Positions 47,570 to 61,400 of a DNA stretch of 64,000 bases are shown piece by piece; position 1 is the stretch's first letter, and each line of letters opens with the position of its first letter. The position numbers were made by a program, and so were the translations under genes. Source of the DNA: Nautilus pompilius (lineage: Eukaryota > Mollusca > Cephalopoda > Nautilida > Nautilidae); NCBI GenBank assembly GCA_018389105.1, contig JACATO010000926.1:561501-625500 (forward strand), in the 5' to 3' direction. A model generated the notes under the pieces. The model did not search any database. It had not been told where the DNA came from and saw only the letters and a list, made by a program, of their open reading frames with translations.

Positions 47570-50500
47570 GGCATAGAAAACATTTTTTTTATTCTTATTT
47601 TGAAAGATTTAATGATATATTAAGTGGATCATATTTATCTATTTCTACAAGCTTGATATTATTTCCATGTATTTACTTTGTTGGTTTGTATATCCTGTTT
47701 TTTTTACATTATATGTTTAATCGTTAAGGTGATTTTTAAAAAAATAAAGTTATCAGAAAGCGCTTATATACCTCGAGTTTCAATGTCTTTAAATTTAGTA
47801 TATAGCATACACTAAGATATGAAATCAGAGTGCTTTCTTTCTGGGTGTAACCTTGACGACCACTCCCTAACCATATGTACTCAGATAACTTGCTTGGTCA
47901 TCAGCGCCGATATTCCGCACCATCCCATTCTAAGTCTCTGCTGTGAGATGTTTTCACGACCTCGATGTCGGGATGATAGGGGATCGCAAACAAAGAAAGA
48001 AATCGCACGGCTGAATATTTATGTCGAATATTCTCTCATCTGCCTTTAACCCCCAACCAGATCAAAACACCTTCTTTTTTTTTGAGAAGGAGCCATATCA
48101 GATGAATAATATTTTTGTAACATTCAAAACGTTCAGAAAAAAAGACTAATTTTCGTTCATAATGAGAAATTTGGTGTAATTAGTACACCACTGCTAGATC
48201 GACAAGGGTGAGGTATTACAAATACCTTTGTCCACTTACTATCTAATTTCATAAAGTCCCATGCGTACTAGCAAAGTTATGTGGCATATCCCTTATTTTA
48301 AAAATGGCAGTTAACTTTTCACTGTTTTTAAATATATTTGCGTGTCGAGACGTCGTCTAAGTCTGAACGGCTGCGCTGCAGCATCTTTTCAAAAAAAAAA
48401 GCGCGGTGATGATATACGACAGAGTGAACGGAGCAGCAGATCAGCCAATGTACGTGACTAAACTGCCCGACCATTCACCTGGGATAGGTTAATTTCCCCC
48501 AAGGAAACGACAGCAATTATTCATCTAACCCTCAACTACAAGCCCTCCGTTGTGTGATCGTGTCATTTCAATTAAGGAACAACCCCGCTAAAGTTGTTCC
48601 AAAAAGAAAATACTTGAACAATTTCGCTAAACCAAAAAAAAAAAAAAAAAAGACCTTTTGCAAATCTGCTTAACCGAACAATTCAGGGCGACACCTATTT
48701 TACTATAAAGTATGCACTTACACTTCAGGAGATTATTTTTCACTTCCCACTTTGAAAGATGACTGATATTCAGCTATTATCTACAGAATAATTTCTAAAG
48801 AACCAACTGTCGCGCTGATGGTTTTCAGATAAAATGAACAAACAATGTGATAGATATTTTTAAAAAATTTGTTAACGAAGAGCGAAGTAATGCGTTTGTC
48901 TGCTTTGGGTTTGGGAGAAGCCATCAACAATTTTGTGAATAATCATAGCACTCAATATCTTTGAAGCAGGTTTGTTGGTCTTCTTGTTTACTCTCACGAT
49001 CTTCTGTTTCTATTGTTTTTTTCCCTCTTAAGTTTCTCTTCCGAAGCAGAAATTATATATTTTCTTCCTTAAAATATTATTAAGCAAAAGAAAAGATTAA
49101 ATTCTACGGCGAACAACGAACACAAAAAAGGCAGATGTTTTTTAAAAATATTTTTGATTGTTCTAGTTTAAGGTCGACTGACCTTGAGATAAACCTAAAT
49201 TCTGTGGCCCTAGGTTCTCCCTATGAGCATTTTGTTTCTAGAAGAATTTTAGCTAAATCAGTTTCTTAGATAAAACTATAATCTGAAAATATAATTTGGG
49301 TCGCACGTTTTCAGCTCCTATTATAGTTTCTTTGTAGTAGTCAACACCTACAAACTTCAAATACTGCAACATTTTTTGTCTTTAACTATTTCTTATTATC
49401 AAGTGTTTTGACAGGTGTCACATAAACTTTTCAGTATGTTCTGCACGTTCTCGAGTTCTGTTTTTCAACTCTACGTGCTATTCTAGTCAGGTAACAGGTT
49501 TGGTTTCTCTAGATGGCAAAAGAATTTACTTATAACTTGTTAGGAAATTTGCTTAAGTTTAAAAGCTACCTGAAGCAAATTATGTCAAAGATATAGAATT
49601 GCATTACGCTATACTATATTGTAAATATTGCAGCTATAGTTTAGCAATACTAGTTAGCTTGTAAGCAGTATGCCATTAATACCGGTCATCTTGAAAACGG
49701 CATGTTAACAATACTAGCAACTTTGTATGAAATGTCAATTATAGTGGTAAGATTGAAAATATTACGCCTTTATTTTTTAAACGTTGAACACTGTAAATGT
49801 ATTATTCTGTTGACAGACTCCCACCATAAACGAGCAAAATAAAACGCATCAGGGTCCTTCCGAATAAATGTCATCTTACAGTTGATAGACATTAACAGCA
49901 AAATCTCCCCCTTTTTAAGGGTTGTGAATTAAAGATGTGTACCTTTGACTTTGATACTCAGCTGACAGATAAATAATATAACGTATATAGGTCACTATCA
50001 TCTGTTTCTCCAGAGGTTTTTTATCTCTGTACTCACAACATTGGTTTACATTACAATAGTTGGTCGTGTTGTTTGACCTCCACAATATGTATCTGCGAAA
50101 CCTGCTGAGAGTTAATAACACTTCCCACGAATTTAGAAATTCTTTTACTGCCGACCATTTTAATTTAACCAAACAGACTGAACCATATTTTCTAACGCAG
50201 TCGATTCAAGCAGTGGGCCGCCGACTGTTGTGTCTTTACTGGCTAAGGTAAAACGAAGGAGATCCATTCCTGGTTTTAGTGGTCTTTAGCTAGTCGTTAA
50301 ACCTCACTGAACGCAGAAGACTTTAGACTTTGCTCTAGAATGCAGCAAATTCCATTATTTCACTTTTACTTGTTCCGAGGAGTGAGCTGTAGGATTACTG
50401 GTTTGCTTTTGGATATCAAAAGGTATGCTGAACGGTTCTGAAGTCTTCCTTTGTAACAGAGATAATGCAAACTACCAATAATTCCAATAAATCTCCACAG

Positions 50501-51650
50501 AATTTTCTCAGTATCCTTCGAATTACTATTACGTATTAAGATTTTATACCGGTAATTAATACTTTTAGAAGAAACTTACCAACGGATTTCCAGCACTGTT
50601 TAGAGTTCACCTGGTAAGATTTGTATGTCTATGACGCTGATGGGTCTAATTCTTGCTCTCTCTCTCTCTCACTACTTCATTTCAAAGTTATCGACATTCT
50701 ACTCCCAAATCATCAATATTTGCTACTGCTTTGCACAGGTATATAATTTGAGCCTCTCATGCCTTGAGAACACTCAATTTTATTTTCCATTGTGCCACAC
50801 AAATCTTCCAACAGATTTAAATTGGAGCTTAAATGATAGTTTTAATCAATGCTTATTACCACACAACTTGGAACCACGCGCAAGTTAGCATGATATGGCT
50901 AAAGTTTTTGCTTCTATCTATGGACATTTAAAAATAAATCCAAAGATTTCGACCTTTAGCAGCCAAATGGTTTTGACGCCATTGTTGCTGGTTTTATAAC
51001 CCTGATTGTTCTATCCCTCAACACATGAATTACATCCGATATATAATAAACAAAGTACCGTTGTTTTTTTATTATAATATTCTCTGCCTTAAGTAATGCA
51101 TTTAGCATTTATTCCTTAAAAAAAACTTCCATTAGTATACTTAGGGCTGACTGATTTATTGGTTTCTTTTATGTAAAGTCAACTGAAAGCAAAAACATTT
51201 CAGAAAATTGCAATTAAAGCTGTACATTTCTGCAGAAAAATTTCCAAATAAAGCAACCAAAAAAGGAATTTCTTGAAGAAAGTTAGACAGCTTAAATGTA
51301 TTACTTGTCTCTTTAAAGACTTGAGAAAAGCCCCATGTATCCAAAATCTTACTGAAACCTTTTGCTTGCAGTTTAAACACAATAATGAATGCATTTTGTT
51401 GTTTTTATTTCAACTTGCATTTTTTCCCGAAATATAATGTTATGCACTAGGAGATCATTTTTGCTAAGAGCTCCTTCTCATTTTCTGCTACTTGCCTACC
51501 TCCTAGATATTCACTTTTGCTACTTCGGAAAGACCCCTTATATTTATAGACATACGCCAGCGGTTCCCATAGTAGGGGTGGCAACAAGAAGGAATGGGTT
51601 CATAAACTCTGTCAGTATCATGATTAGTTTCAAGCTAATTTAATTTTTTG
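47570..51650. other. AT-rich unassigned DNA, no gene seen
   Basis: Poly-A of 18 at about 48634-48651. The plus frame at 47819-48049 has no motif. The short frames elsewhere are of the length expected by chance. Confidence 0.4.
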
Positions 51651-51663
51651 ACTGCTGTTAACG

Positions 51664-51689
51664 TGTGTGTGTGTGTGTGTGTGTGTGTA
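51664..51689. repeat. (GT)n microsatellite
   Basis: Thirteen uninterrupted GT units. Confidence 0.95.
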
Positions 51690-51699
51690 CCCTATTTTA

Positions 51700-52740
51700 C
51701 GTGGCACATTCCACACCAGACTATTACCCGCGAAAAATGAATCTTCCACTTTGAGACGCAGTAAGTCTGTAGCTCAGAACACAAGAATTGAATTCTACCA
51801 GGTTTCTGGGTGAATGCTTTCCTAGGGTTTCCTAGCAGGTCACGTCCGTGTAACCTGTAATAGTAATACAAGTTGGAAGTCGCAAGAATTTGTCACTGGC
51901 TTCATGGGGTTACACGAAGAAAAAAATTGGGGGTCGCTGACATATTGGAAATAAGGGCTCAGCATGTTATTGCTTTTCACCTTTTTAGGTATTTCAAAGG
52001 TCCCACTCCCCTGCCACGTTTTGCTATCTCAACAATTCGGGTTTATGCCTGTTTCTGTGTTCGATTTGGTGTCCAAAAGCATCGGAGGTCCGCTGGTAGT
52101 GTACACATCAGTGTCCCGAGTAGGTACACGGCAGCCAGTCTCAGAAATGTATCTACTGCAGTGTTTACTTTGGCATAGAGATTATGGCTCATTTACGACT
52201 CTTATACAAGCAACAGACGTAGATGCGAAATAGTTTGTATATCTGGACAAACCGACGCTTCACAGCACAGATTAAAAAAAAAAAAAACAAACAAAAAACA
52301 GCATTGTATGGGTCTGTACACAATAAAATAGAGGGGTTTTTTTTTTTTGTTTGTTTTTTTGACATTTCGGTATTTACGCAGAAAGAATTGGAACATGGCG
52401 CTGCGAGTTTTCAGGATTTCACGAGTTATCTTTCCTGGCCATACAGGTGAGAGACAGCATGAAATGTTCGATAACAGGATCGACAGCTCGCCGTGAGAAC
52501 CGAGACCATTTCTATGAGTAACTGTGCCCCGATTACTTCAGCTTCCTTATATAAGGTGCGGACTTCGTATTAATGTCATACAAAGTGTAGCATTTAACGG
52601 TATAAAAACCAACAGCTTACACTGGGATCATAGCTCTGTGTTTTAACAGTTAAGTACTGATGCGCAACTTGCCAGGGAAATAAACTCAATAAAGCATCCT
52701 AAAGATAAGAAAACTTCGCAGCTATTACAATACCAACAAC
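51700..52740. other. Unassigned DNA, no gene seen
   Basis: Overlapping plus frames at 51873-52233 show no motif. A and T homopolymers occur at about 52274-52285 and 52337-52348. Confidence 0.35.
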
Positions 52741-52746
52741 AAATCG

Positions 52747-52800
<54 letters not shown>

Positions 52801-52854
52801 TAATGATAATAATAATAATAATATAATAACAACAACAACAACAACAATAATAAC

Positions 52855-52914
<60 letters not shown>
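52747..52914. repeat. (AAT)n compound microsatellite with an AAC block
   Basis: About 165 bases of AAT units, interrupted by an (AAC)n block at about 52828-52848. Confidence 0.97.
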
Positions 52915-52915
<1 letters not shown>

Positions 52916-53918
52916 TACAGTAGATATAAATTATAGATCTCAGTTATTAATTTTTTGGAAGCATCGTAGGAAAACAAATAGCAGCATATACATAGTTTTA
53001 GGTAGATTTGTAATAATACAGAAATCAGGTAAAAAGACAGAAAACAAACAAAGGAAAAAAAAAAACAGAAACAGGATGCAGAACGGTACAAAAAAGTTGA
53101 GAAGCGACTTAAAAAAAAAAAAAAAGGAGGTATTTTTATTTGTTACCATGGCAAGAAAATCCATCCGGGCCGGACGCTGTCGTTATTTGCTTATTTGCCT
53201 CTTTCAAAACCTGCTATTTCGCTCGCGACATATCGGATATCGGGTTCCGCCCCCCGAGAATCCCGGAAAATGACCGAACATTGCCGAGTTCGCCGGAACC
53301 ACATCTGGACCTCTGGCGACACAGGAGGTGTTTGCCGGGACCACGCCCACCCACTTTGAGCTTTCCTGCTGAGTGCGTTCAGAGATCCACTTGTTCTTAA
53401 AATAATTAGATGTTTTTTTTGGCACCGCGGGGCTGGCGTGTAATGTATTACTGGTGTAGTCGTAGCCGTTGGCCTCGTGTCGCATATTACCGCAGTACAG
53501 CTTTAAGGGCAAATTCCCGCGTTGCCCCCTACCTGCTTTACCTTACGTTTCCTCGTCTGTATTTGTTTTTCGTTTCTTTTCAGCAGTTTTCGAGTTTGCT
53601 TGTTTGTTGTTGTTGTTGTTTTTACAGGCTATAGTTTTGGAGCCTAATTGACTGCCCCGGACTCCGTATATTCTAAACGCCGATTACGTCACGGCCAGGT
53701 GCGTGGGTGGAGTTATTAGTTTCGTTGGCACCAATCCAATAGCCTTTGCAGGTTTCTGTTGGTGACGAATCCTGCCGTCGAGGCCAAGGCTCTGCTTTTA
53801 CCTGCGTGTTTCCTGATGCGAGGAGGTTAGTTCAACCCAACATCGCTCGTCGACACCTCCCTGATGGGGCGCCTGGTTTAAGTGCCCATTGCATACGTCC
53901 CTCTCACATTTTTTAGTA

Positions 53919-54531
53919 CAGTGAAAGTCCATTTATCCGAACACCAAACATCGGAGAAACCCGATTATCCGAATGCGCTTATTACATATCTCCGACCGGT
54001 TGCGATCCCAGACGTCCCAATAAACCGAAAGCTTTCGGGTCTGCGCTTACGAAAGATGATATTTCCCGCAGCGGAATTTTTTTTTTACTTACTCATTTAT
54101 TTTGATCGTCGCTTCGATTGTTTCCAGCTGCTGTCGCCGCGTGGCGTCCGCATCGCTGTGTTCACGCGGCGGATGCAAAGCTGTTGTTGGCCTCTGTACA
54201 CACCGGTGCTAAGAAGCGTGGGCGTGTTATACTTAATATACGACAAAGGGTGGACACCACTTGAGTCTGAATAATTAAATATTAGCTCATCTTGCTGTGT
54301 ATGGTATTCTGGCACAGAAACATAACCTGTTCAGGTTTTATGCCGATACTGAAGAGCCCATTTACACTATATATTTTATAAATACTGTACTTACATGTTT
54401 TATTTCCTGCATAAAATCTTTTATTTTGAGAATTTAACTCATCCGACAGAGTCATGCCCAGGTATTCGAATTTTCTGGTTATCCGAAGTTGGTTAATGTC
54501 TCCAGAAATTTGGATAAACGGACTTTTATTG
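53919..54531. mobile_element. Tigger/pogo-type MITE with TA duplication
   Basis: The left end is CAGTGAAAGTCCATTTATCC. The reverse complement of the right end is CAATAAAAGTCCGTTTATCC. These 20-bp inverted repeats differ at only three positions. TA flanks each end (53917-53918, 54532-54533). The subterminal ATCCGAA repeats (CGATTATCCGAATG, GGTTATCCGAAGTT) are typical of Tigger-related MITEs. The 613-bp body has no transposase; the 130-codon plus frame at 53882-54274 crosses the left end and is therefore not a gene. Confidence 0.9.
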
Positions 54532-54539
54532 TAGTAGGA

Positions 54540-56400
54540 GGGGAGGGGGAGATAAATGGCATAAACTTCACGCCTTCTTCCAGTTTTTGTCTACTCCTTG
54601 AATCAGGTTTCACTGACGACAACTCTGCTCATTTTGTACGTCGCTAAATTCGTTCTACATTATAACTATGGAAACACTGATGCAAAAAAAAAAGAAAAAG
54701 TAGAGAGATGTCGACCATCGTGTCATGAATTTACAGACCTTGCAGATATAATTTTCTTCGTGGAATTGTCCAGAGCTCCAAAGAATTTTAAATATTTCTA
54801 CGTTTGTATTGTGACTTGAAAGCTTGGAATAGTAAAATAAATACTCTTAAGATTTCTTTAAAATGTTGAACTTTCATTGATGCTTAAAGTTTCTCTTTTG
54901 AAGAAGTAATTTTGATTTAGTAGTGGGGGGTATGCCAGTGGGTAAGCAACGGTAACCTTAACGACCAATCATTAAAGTTCTTGAATAAAACAAGCAAAAA
55001 ATGTTTAAAAGTACAATAGATCCTGAAGTTAAAACCGGGAGCAATTTTCCCTAGAACCGCCAGGCATGGATTCTGTTTTGAAAAGATTCCAGTTATTCTT
55101 CGGAAACCATGAAAATCCCAGATTCGCACACAAACTACTAGTATAATTTTTTTTAAAAGGGAATAATAGAATAGAATAATAACATTTTTAAATTATCGAA
55201 GTATACAAATGCAAACGTATCAAAGTATCAGAGTTACAGTAGTCAGAAAACCTCTGGATTTTTCGTGATATTGTTTAAATATTTAATATATTCTCTCTAA
55301 AAAAAAGCGACTGACGATCCATCGATAGATAATCCACTGACAGTCAGGATGATAGCTATCTATAATTTGCAGATTCCGGATTGTTGACACTTTAGGCCCA
55401 CTCCCTCTCTCTTCTCCAAAATCTCCAGAGTTTTTAAAATTTTTATTTTGCAGAAAAAGTTAGGTAAATATGAGATAATTATAAACTAAGACATTTTAAA
55501 AATAGATCAGTTATGAAGTTAGTTCGTAATTTTCCCGAGTTTCTAACCTGATGTGAGCTTAATGTGAAATTTTTTGCAATGATAAAGAATTAAAATTTTT
55601 AATGGCTTAACTTTTAAGAAACGTTACCAAATTTACGTTTTGTATTTCTTGTAAAATATTTTTATTCATACAGTTAAAAGTTTGCCTTCATTTTTTAATT
55701 CTGCCATCTATAAAAAATTTATGTCGTTTTGCAAAGCCATAAACTTCTTATTTGTTGTTAAAGACGGTTTAAATACGAAAATTACATCATGTATGTTAAT
55801 CTTTAGTTTCACACGGCATCATTACATACCTGTACGCCCACCAAAAATATATATATATATATACTTAATCTCTCATTTTTTTTCTGTTACACCAAACACG
55901 TGCATGCCAGTCGAAAAGAAAATTGATCTGTGTACAGAGATGTCGTTGTTTTTCACGCTTAATTTTCTAACAAAAGAATGGATGCGTATTCTCTGTGTGC
56001 CTTGCTGATGACGTTCTCACAAGAAACACTAAGGGATAACAATGACATAGGGCCAAGATGATTACATTAAAGCTAGGAATTGAATGGCGATGTGTAAATT
56101 AGACAAATTCACCCAATTTCCGTTTTAGTAACATAACTTAAAATGGACAGATGCACCTTAGTGGGTTTTGAACTCCATCTGTAAATAGTTTAGCCCTTTA
56201 GATCTGCGCAAAGGCAGATTGCGTACAGCATACCCTGCTTGCCCTCTTGTTTCTTGTTGTTGTTGTTGTTTCTTACTTACTAAAGCGTACAGTATTAAGA
56301 ATATTTCTTTGGTGTTGACCAGTGTGGCCCATAGCGACGATGTCAGCCAGTCAAATTACAAAAATTCAAAGGAAAAATTACCTTGTTAACAAGCTTCATT
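54540..56400. other. AT-rich unassigned DNA, no gene seen
   Basis: Contains a short (TA)n at about 55845-55862. No coding or structural signal. Confidence 0.4.
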
Positions 56401-58430
56401 CAAGACATCGCCTTTGCAATGCTCTCTAGGGGGGCCGTTGAATGTCAGAACGTTAGGGAGCATTACACGTGGGTGGGATAGGGGCTGTAACCGGTAGCAT
56501 TACGTGACTCTATGCAGATTTCTCATGCCACGGTGATGTCTGTGAGAATAAAGCACCTAAAACATACCCACTTCAGTTCAGCATAAAATATGAATTTGCC
56601 CCCTGTGTTTCGTTTCACCATCTCTCCCCCCACCACCCAGTGTTAGTGTATGTATCGGAAGTATTGAGAGGGAGCGTTACGTAATATCCTAGGGGGGGCT
56701 GTCGGGTCCGTCGTCATGACAGGGGAAGGGGGGGTCAGGTTCCGGCGAGAAATAGCGTCACGTAATTTCCGAACAGCTCTCCGTCTTTGAACGCGACACC
56801 TCGTCCCCGAGTTCTGAAAACTGTCACCGGATGGGCGACATATTCTGTCTGTCTGTCTGTTCTCTCTTATTTTCGCTCGTTTTACCTCCATTTTTGACAG
56901 GTTTTGGTGTGTGGGGGGGGGGGGTTACCATGACTCGACCGACGACCCTGACCGAGTCAAAAAACCCCTCCCTATTACGGTCAGACCACTGTCTTAAGTA
57001 GCAATTGCCTTCTCGCATGGACGGATGAGGGATTCAGAGAAGGTTCTCGGCCTCCGACCGCCGGCCGGAACGATCTTCAGAGGGTAAGTCTCCCGCGCGA
57101 CACCGTGTGGGTTTTTCCTTCCCTATCAGCGAGTGAGTGGAAGCAGCCATCACTCCGCCGTTACACGATCCGCCACTTGTGGTGAGCGCAACAGGAGTAC
57201 GATGGGGGGGATAAAAGGGTTCTGAAACAAACGGGTAAGCTCCCCCTCCCCCTCCCCCCCCCGACTTCACGTGCGCTTGCATTGTTGTTTCTGTCGAGCA
57301 GTTTCCGGGCGGGCGGGGAAAACCATAAGGGTTTCTCGAGATTGGAGCTACCCCTCCCGCCTCGAGGGATCATCGGCATCGAAGAAGGGGATGTGTGGTG
57401 TGCTGACTGACGGATTATCCCGGTAAACCCCTCCCCCCACCACCCAGGTTCCGTCGCTGTTATTTCTCCCGGACCGCTGCCGTTATCCTTTGCGTGTCTA
57501 CGCCCAGAGGTTACTGACACCGTGACTTCTACTGTGTGGGGGGGGGGATGGGGATGGGGAGATGTGTGTGTGTTGTTCCTCAGCTCTGTTAAACAGTCAG
57601 ATAAAGCCCCCGGTCTGTAGTTCGGTTCTCTCTCTGTGTGTGTGTGTGTCGGTGTTCATGCGAAAATTTACTCATCTTATTCTTTATGCGAATAAATCCC
57701 AAGTTCCTCCATTGACGCAAAACACCAAGTAGTTTTCTCCTCTCTCGCTGTAGTACAAGACAAACACATTATACATTATATCTTATATATATGTATGCAT
57801 GGTTTGTCATAATAAATTAATAACTGGTGTGTGTGTGGGTGGGGGGAGGGAGTGGACAGGCAAATGTGGCATTTTACTTGCTGCACTCCCTGACATCGTT
57901 TCCTGCTGCTCCCCCCTCATCATCGTTTAAACTTTCCGGGAGTCGCGGGCCCAGCCCCCCCCCCCTGCTTGCATCGCCCCCCCCCCCGTGTCCCGCCGCC
58001 GGGCGACGTTCCGTACATGTGTGTGTGGGGGTAGAGCTACTATAATGCGCCAGTCGATGAGTCTTGTCGAGATCAGCTCCGCTGGCTGGCGGTGGGGGGG
58101 GGGGGGTGTTAGGGTCACCGCAGTCTAATTCGCACTGTTCCAGTGGCCGGGTAATTTCCTTCCACTTTCTACCGGCGATGTGTAGGGTTTCAAGCCCCCG
58201 CTTCTTGCAGTATGATACTCGTTCATTCACACCGCAAAGGGGGTTGTCCCTTGTGAGAGCGTTCTCTCCTGCCCATGATCCTTGATGATATGGATGCTGT
58301 CAGCGTGACTGGGCCTTTATCCTTTATTATTATTATTTTACCAGCTGTATTTTTGAAGCCCTCGGTGTAGGTAGGTTCTGACACATCGCTGAACAATCTT
58401 AAACCGAGGATACCCCGATCAGAAACTCTC
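56400..58430. promoter_or_regulatory. GC-rich, CpG-rich region with G/C homopolymers; candidate promoter of a gene to the right
   Basis: CpG is frequent and G- or C-runs of 8-14 occur at about 56917-56927, 57258-57262, 57537-57548, 57955-57965, 57978-57987 and 58095-58107. Open frames on both strands (minus 57161-57520 and 57874-58230) owe their length to this composition and show no family motif. CpG falls abruptly to the right at about 58430, as it does to the left of HECTD3 exon 1. That makes a transcription start here, reading right, plausible but unproven. Confidence 0.35.
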
Positions 58431-58439
58431 TCACCAAAC

Positions 58440-61400
58440 CAGAGATATTGGTCTCCTCTGGCTGTGAGATTGGATTTTCACACCCCCTGTCATCATTATC
58501 ATTGCCAGTGTGACCCCTCCCCCCCTTTTTAAAATTGTTTTACTTAATACCATCTGTTATTTATTGGAATAAATACAATTCCTGTCAGGTTACTTATTTA
58601 CTAAACTATTCTGAACAGATTTATGCTTCATTTGTTTTTGTTTGTTTTTTTTTAATATAAGATGAAATAAGAGTAAAGCATCAGTAAAACACGGAGTTAA
58701 AATGGAAAGAATATTCCTCTGGATATTATAAACCATAAATTCTCTAACTTAATTTGATGCCTTTTCTTGGAAACTCTCTATTTTGGGAATGAACCTATTT
58801 GCCAGCTATTTGAAATAAATCAGGATTTGTTTTGAATGGCTTAAAATTATTTCTTAGGAAACCTTTGAAAACAAGGTATGCATTTAATAGGCATGGAAAT
58901 TCCTGCTTGAAATACAGACAGATGTTGGTGACAGGAAAGACTGTGGAAAATGATGAATTGCAGTTGTTATATAGTTTACCTAAAATGAAGTAGCACTGGC
59001 ACTAGAATCAGTGAAAAGTTTTAAAATAATGTTTTGTCCATGGACAAAATTTGATTGTTTTTGTGTGTATTTTTTTTTTACTTTTCAAATTCTTAACAAT
59101 AATTATATTGTTTTTTCTTCTTCTAATGTATAGTGAACATACAAAAGTATTGTATTTGTGATCTACACACAATTGAAATAAGTCGGAAAAGGAAAATAAG
59201 TTATTTTATTTCAAAGACTTGATCAACAAAACATGTTGTAATATGGAATTATAATCACTGACTGTTAGTTCAGGATTATAAACCATAGGTGAATGTTGAA
59301 TGATTTTAGGTGTGTCATTTTTTTCAGATATAATTTTATTTGACATTTAGTTGATATGTGAAAGTCTAGGTTTACTGTTTGGTAGTAGCTGTTGTGAACT
59401 AATTTTTTGCAGTAAATCTATGGTTCAGAATATGACAGTCCAACAATATATAGATAATAATCTTTACTCACTTTTCATTTCTCTTCTGTAGCAGTGTGAA
59501 CTGCACCCTCTAATTTTCTACCAGGATAATGCTTTTCTCATTACCCATCAGTAGCACGTAGTCTTTATGTATGTGCCATAGCAAGAGATGGTTATACCAG
59601 TTAATAACTTCCTAGTACTGTGTTGTGATGATGTTATATCATTCAGAGATGCTGATGTTATGTGATTAACTACATTTTCATGGATGTTCAAACCTCATTT
59701 TCTGTCAATTCTACTTGCCTGCTAATACAGTTTATTATTTTGTAGTTAGCATAACACAGATGAAATCCTTTTTTCTTTTTCAGATTTATAAAATCTCATA
59801 ACAAACCTTTAAATAGCAATGGGTTGAATGTGCTCAAAATGAAGTAGTTTGAATTTTAAGGTAAGGCTTTATTTTCAAAATAAAGAATGACTGTATATAG
59901 CAATACAGCAAGAAAATGAAGAGCAACTCAAGTAGTGTGGTTGTCTCCATTAGTAGAATTTAATGCATTCAGGACTGCTGACATGGAACAAGTGTCCATG
60001 CTAACAACACCATTATTTGGAGGAGGTCAGTAACTTCAAATTGTCCAGAATACATTTATACTCATTGAAGATTGTACTTGTACACAGTTCCCCACACAAA
60101 TTAATCTTTTGCTTATATTTATTATATAGTTTATGAGCATCTTATTTAATTCACTTTTTTCCCCCTGGCTATTGTGTTTTTTTATATTAATGCTCATAGA
60201 CAAAATAACATTTAGGTTGCATATAAACTCTTTACATAGCAAAGAAAAAGGGCAGATAATCATAATCTTATGATGTCCACAAGGGCATACAGTGGATGTT
60301 GATGTAAAGAGCTAAGGGCACCTTGATATTACTGAATGTGTGTTAGCAACAGAAATCTTTATGATAATTTGAAAAAAAAAAAGAAAAGAAATTGCAATAA
60401 ATTGCTAGTAATTGAATTCTTGTTAACCATTGATCTTCCATAATGTTGATATGGATGTTTTTAGTGATTTTTATGATATAAATTCTGAGTTACTCTTATA
60501 GTAATTTCTCACTTAATGCTACTGGATCTTTTAAAAAAATGTTTATTTGATTTATATAAATAAATTTATTTTAAAATTGTGCTTTCTAAATTGCAGATAC
60601 TTAAATTTGACATTGTTTAATAATGCTAGTTATTTGCAAATTTTCAAGTCCAAGTAGATTATCTTACATCAGAATAGTTTCCTTTGTTTCTTAGTAGATA
60701 GAGTAATGCTGACATTATTTGATAATCTTAATAATCATGAATTGGAATCTTGCTAATCTCTAACAGCAACAGGTTTTTGAAAGATTTTGTTCGCAGAACA
60801 CTCACTGATATATTTTGTAATCTATCCATTCTAACAACAACATACCTGTTCAAGCCTTGACATCAAGATAACAGTGATATAGAGAATGCTTCGTCTGTCA
60901 GACATTAAAAACTACAATACAATACTAACAATTATTTTCTGGTGATGCTGACCTTACATAGTTCAGAAAGTGATCCCCCTGTCTCAAATGTGTAAGACCA
61001 CAAAAGGGAAGCTTGTATTCTCTTGTAAATAATAAATCAAGCTACATGCTGGCATTATCATTAAAATGAATCAAGATTCTATTTTTTCCAACTACATAAG
61101 GTATTGAAAATATTTTTCTTCTTTTAATGCAAGTGTTAATGTTCATGTTTTTTTTCTCTCTAAATTTCAGTGCTAACTGCTTGTTAACACTTTTTAAAAA
61201 AAAATATCTTACTCAAATGAGTTTTAGAAAAAAAACTTACTTCCTCGACTGAGTTTGAGATCAGAAAAAGAAAGAATTTTTTTTTTTGCTCCCCTAACAG
61301 CAATTTACTTTGTTTGAAAATAGTAAAATATGTTTATTGACAGGACTCATTAGTTTGGTTAGGATAGTTAACCAGGCTAAATAATTGTGTGGTGATACTT

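Noticed and set aside
51556-51600. hAT-like end CAGCGGTTCCCATAGTAG
   Set aside because: No matching inverted end or 8-bp duplication was seen within several kilobases; a single 12-base likeness is not enough.
51757-51830. tRNA-derived SINE (GTAGCTCAGAAC ... GAATTGAATTC)
   Set aside because: A-box and B-box likeness is weak and no tail, duplication or second copy was seen.
53882-54274. 130-codon plus-strand frame
   Set aside because: Crosses the left inverted repeat of the MITE at 53919, so it is not an independent gene.
57161-58230. Long minus-strand frames in the GC-rich block as a coding gene
   Set aside because: Proline-, glycine- and arginine-rich translations in several registers without family motif; explained by composition and G-runs.
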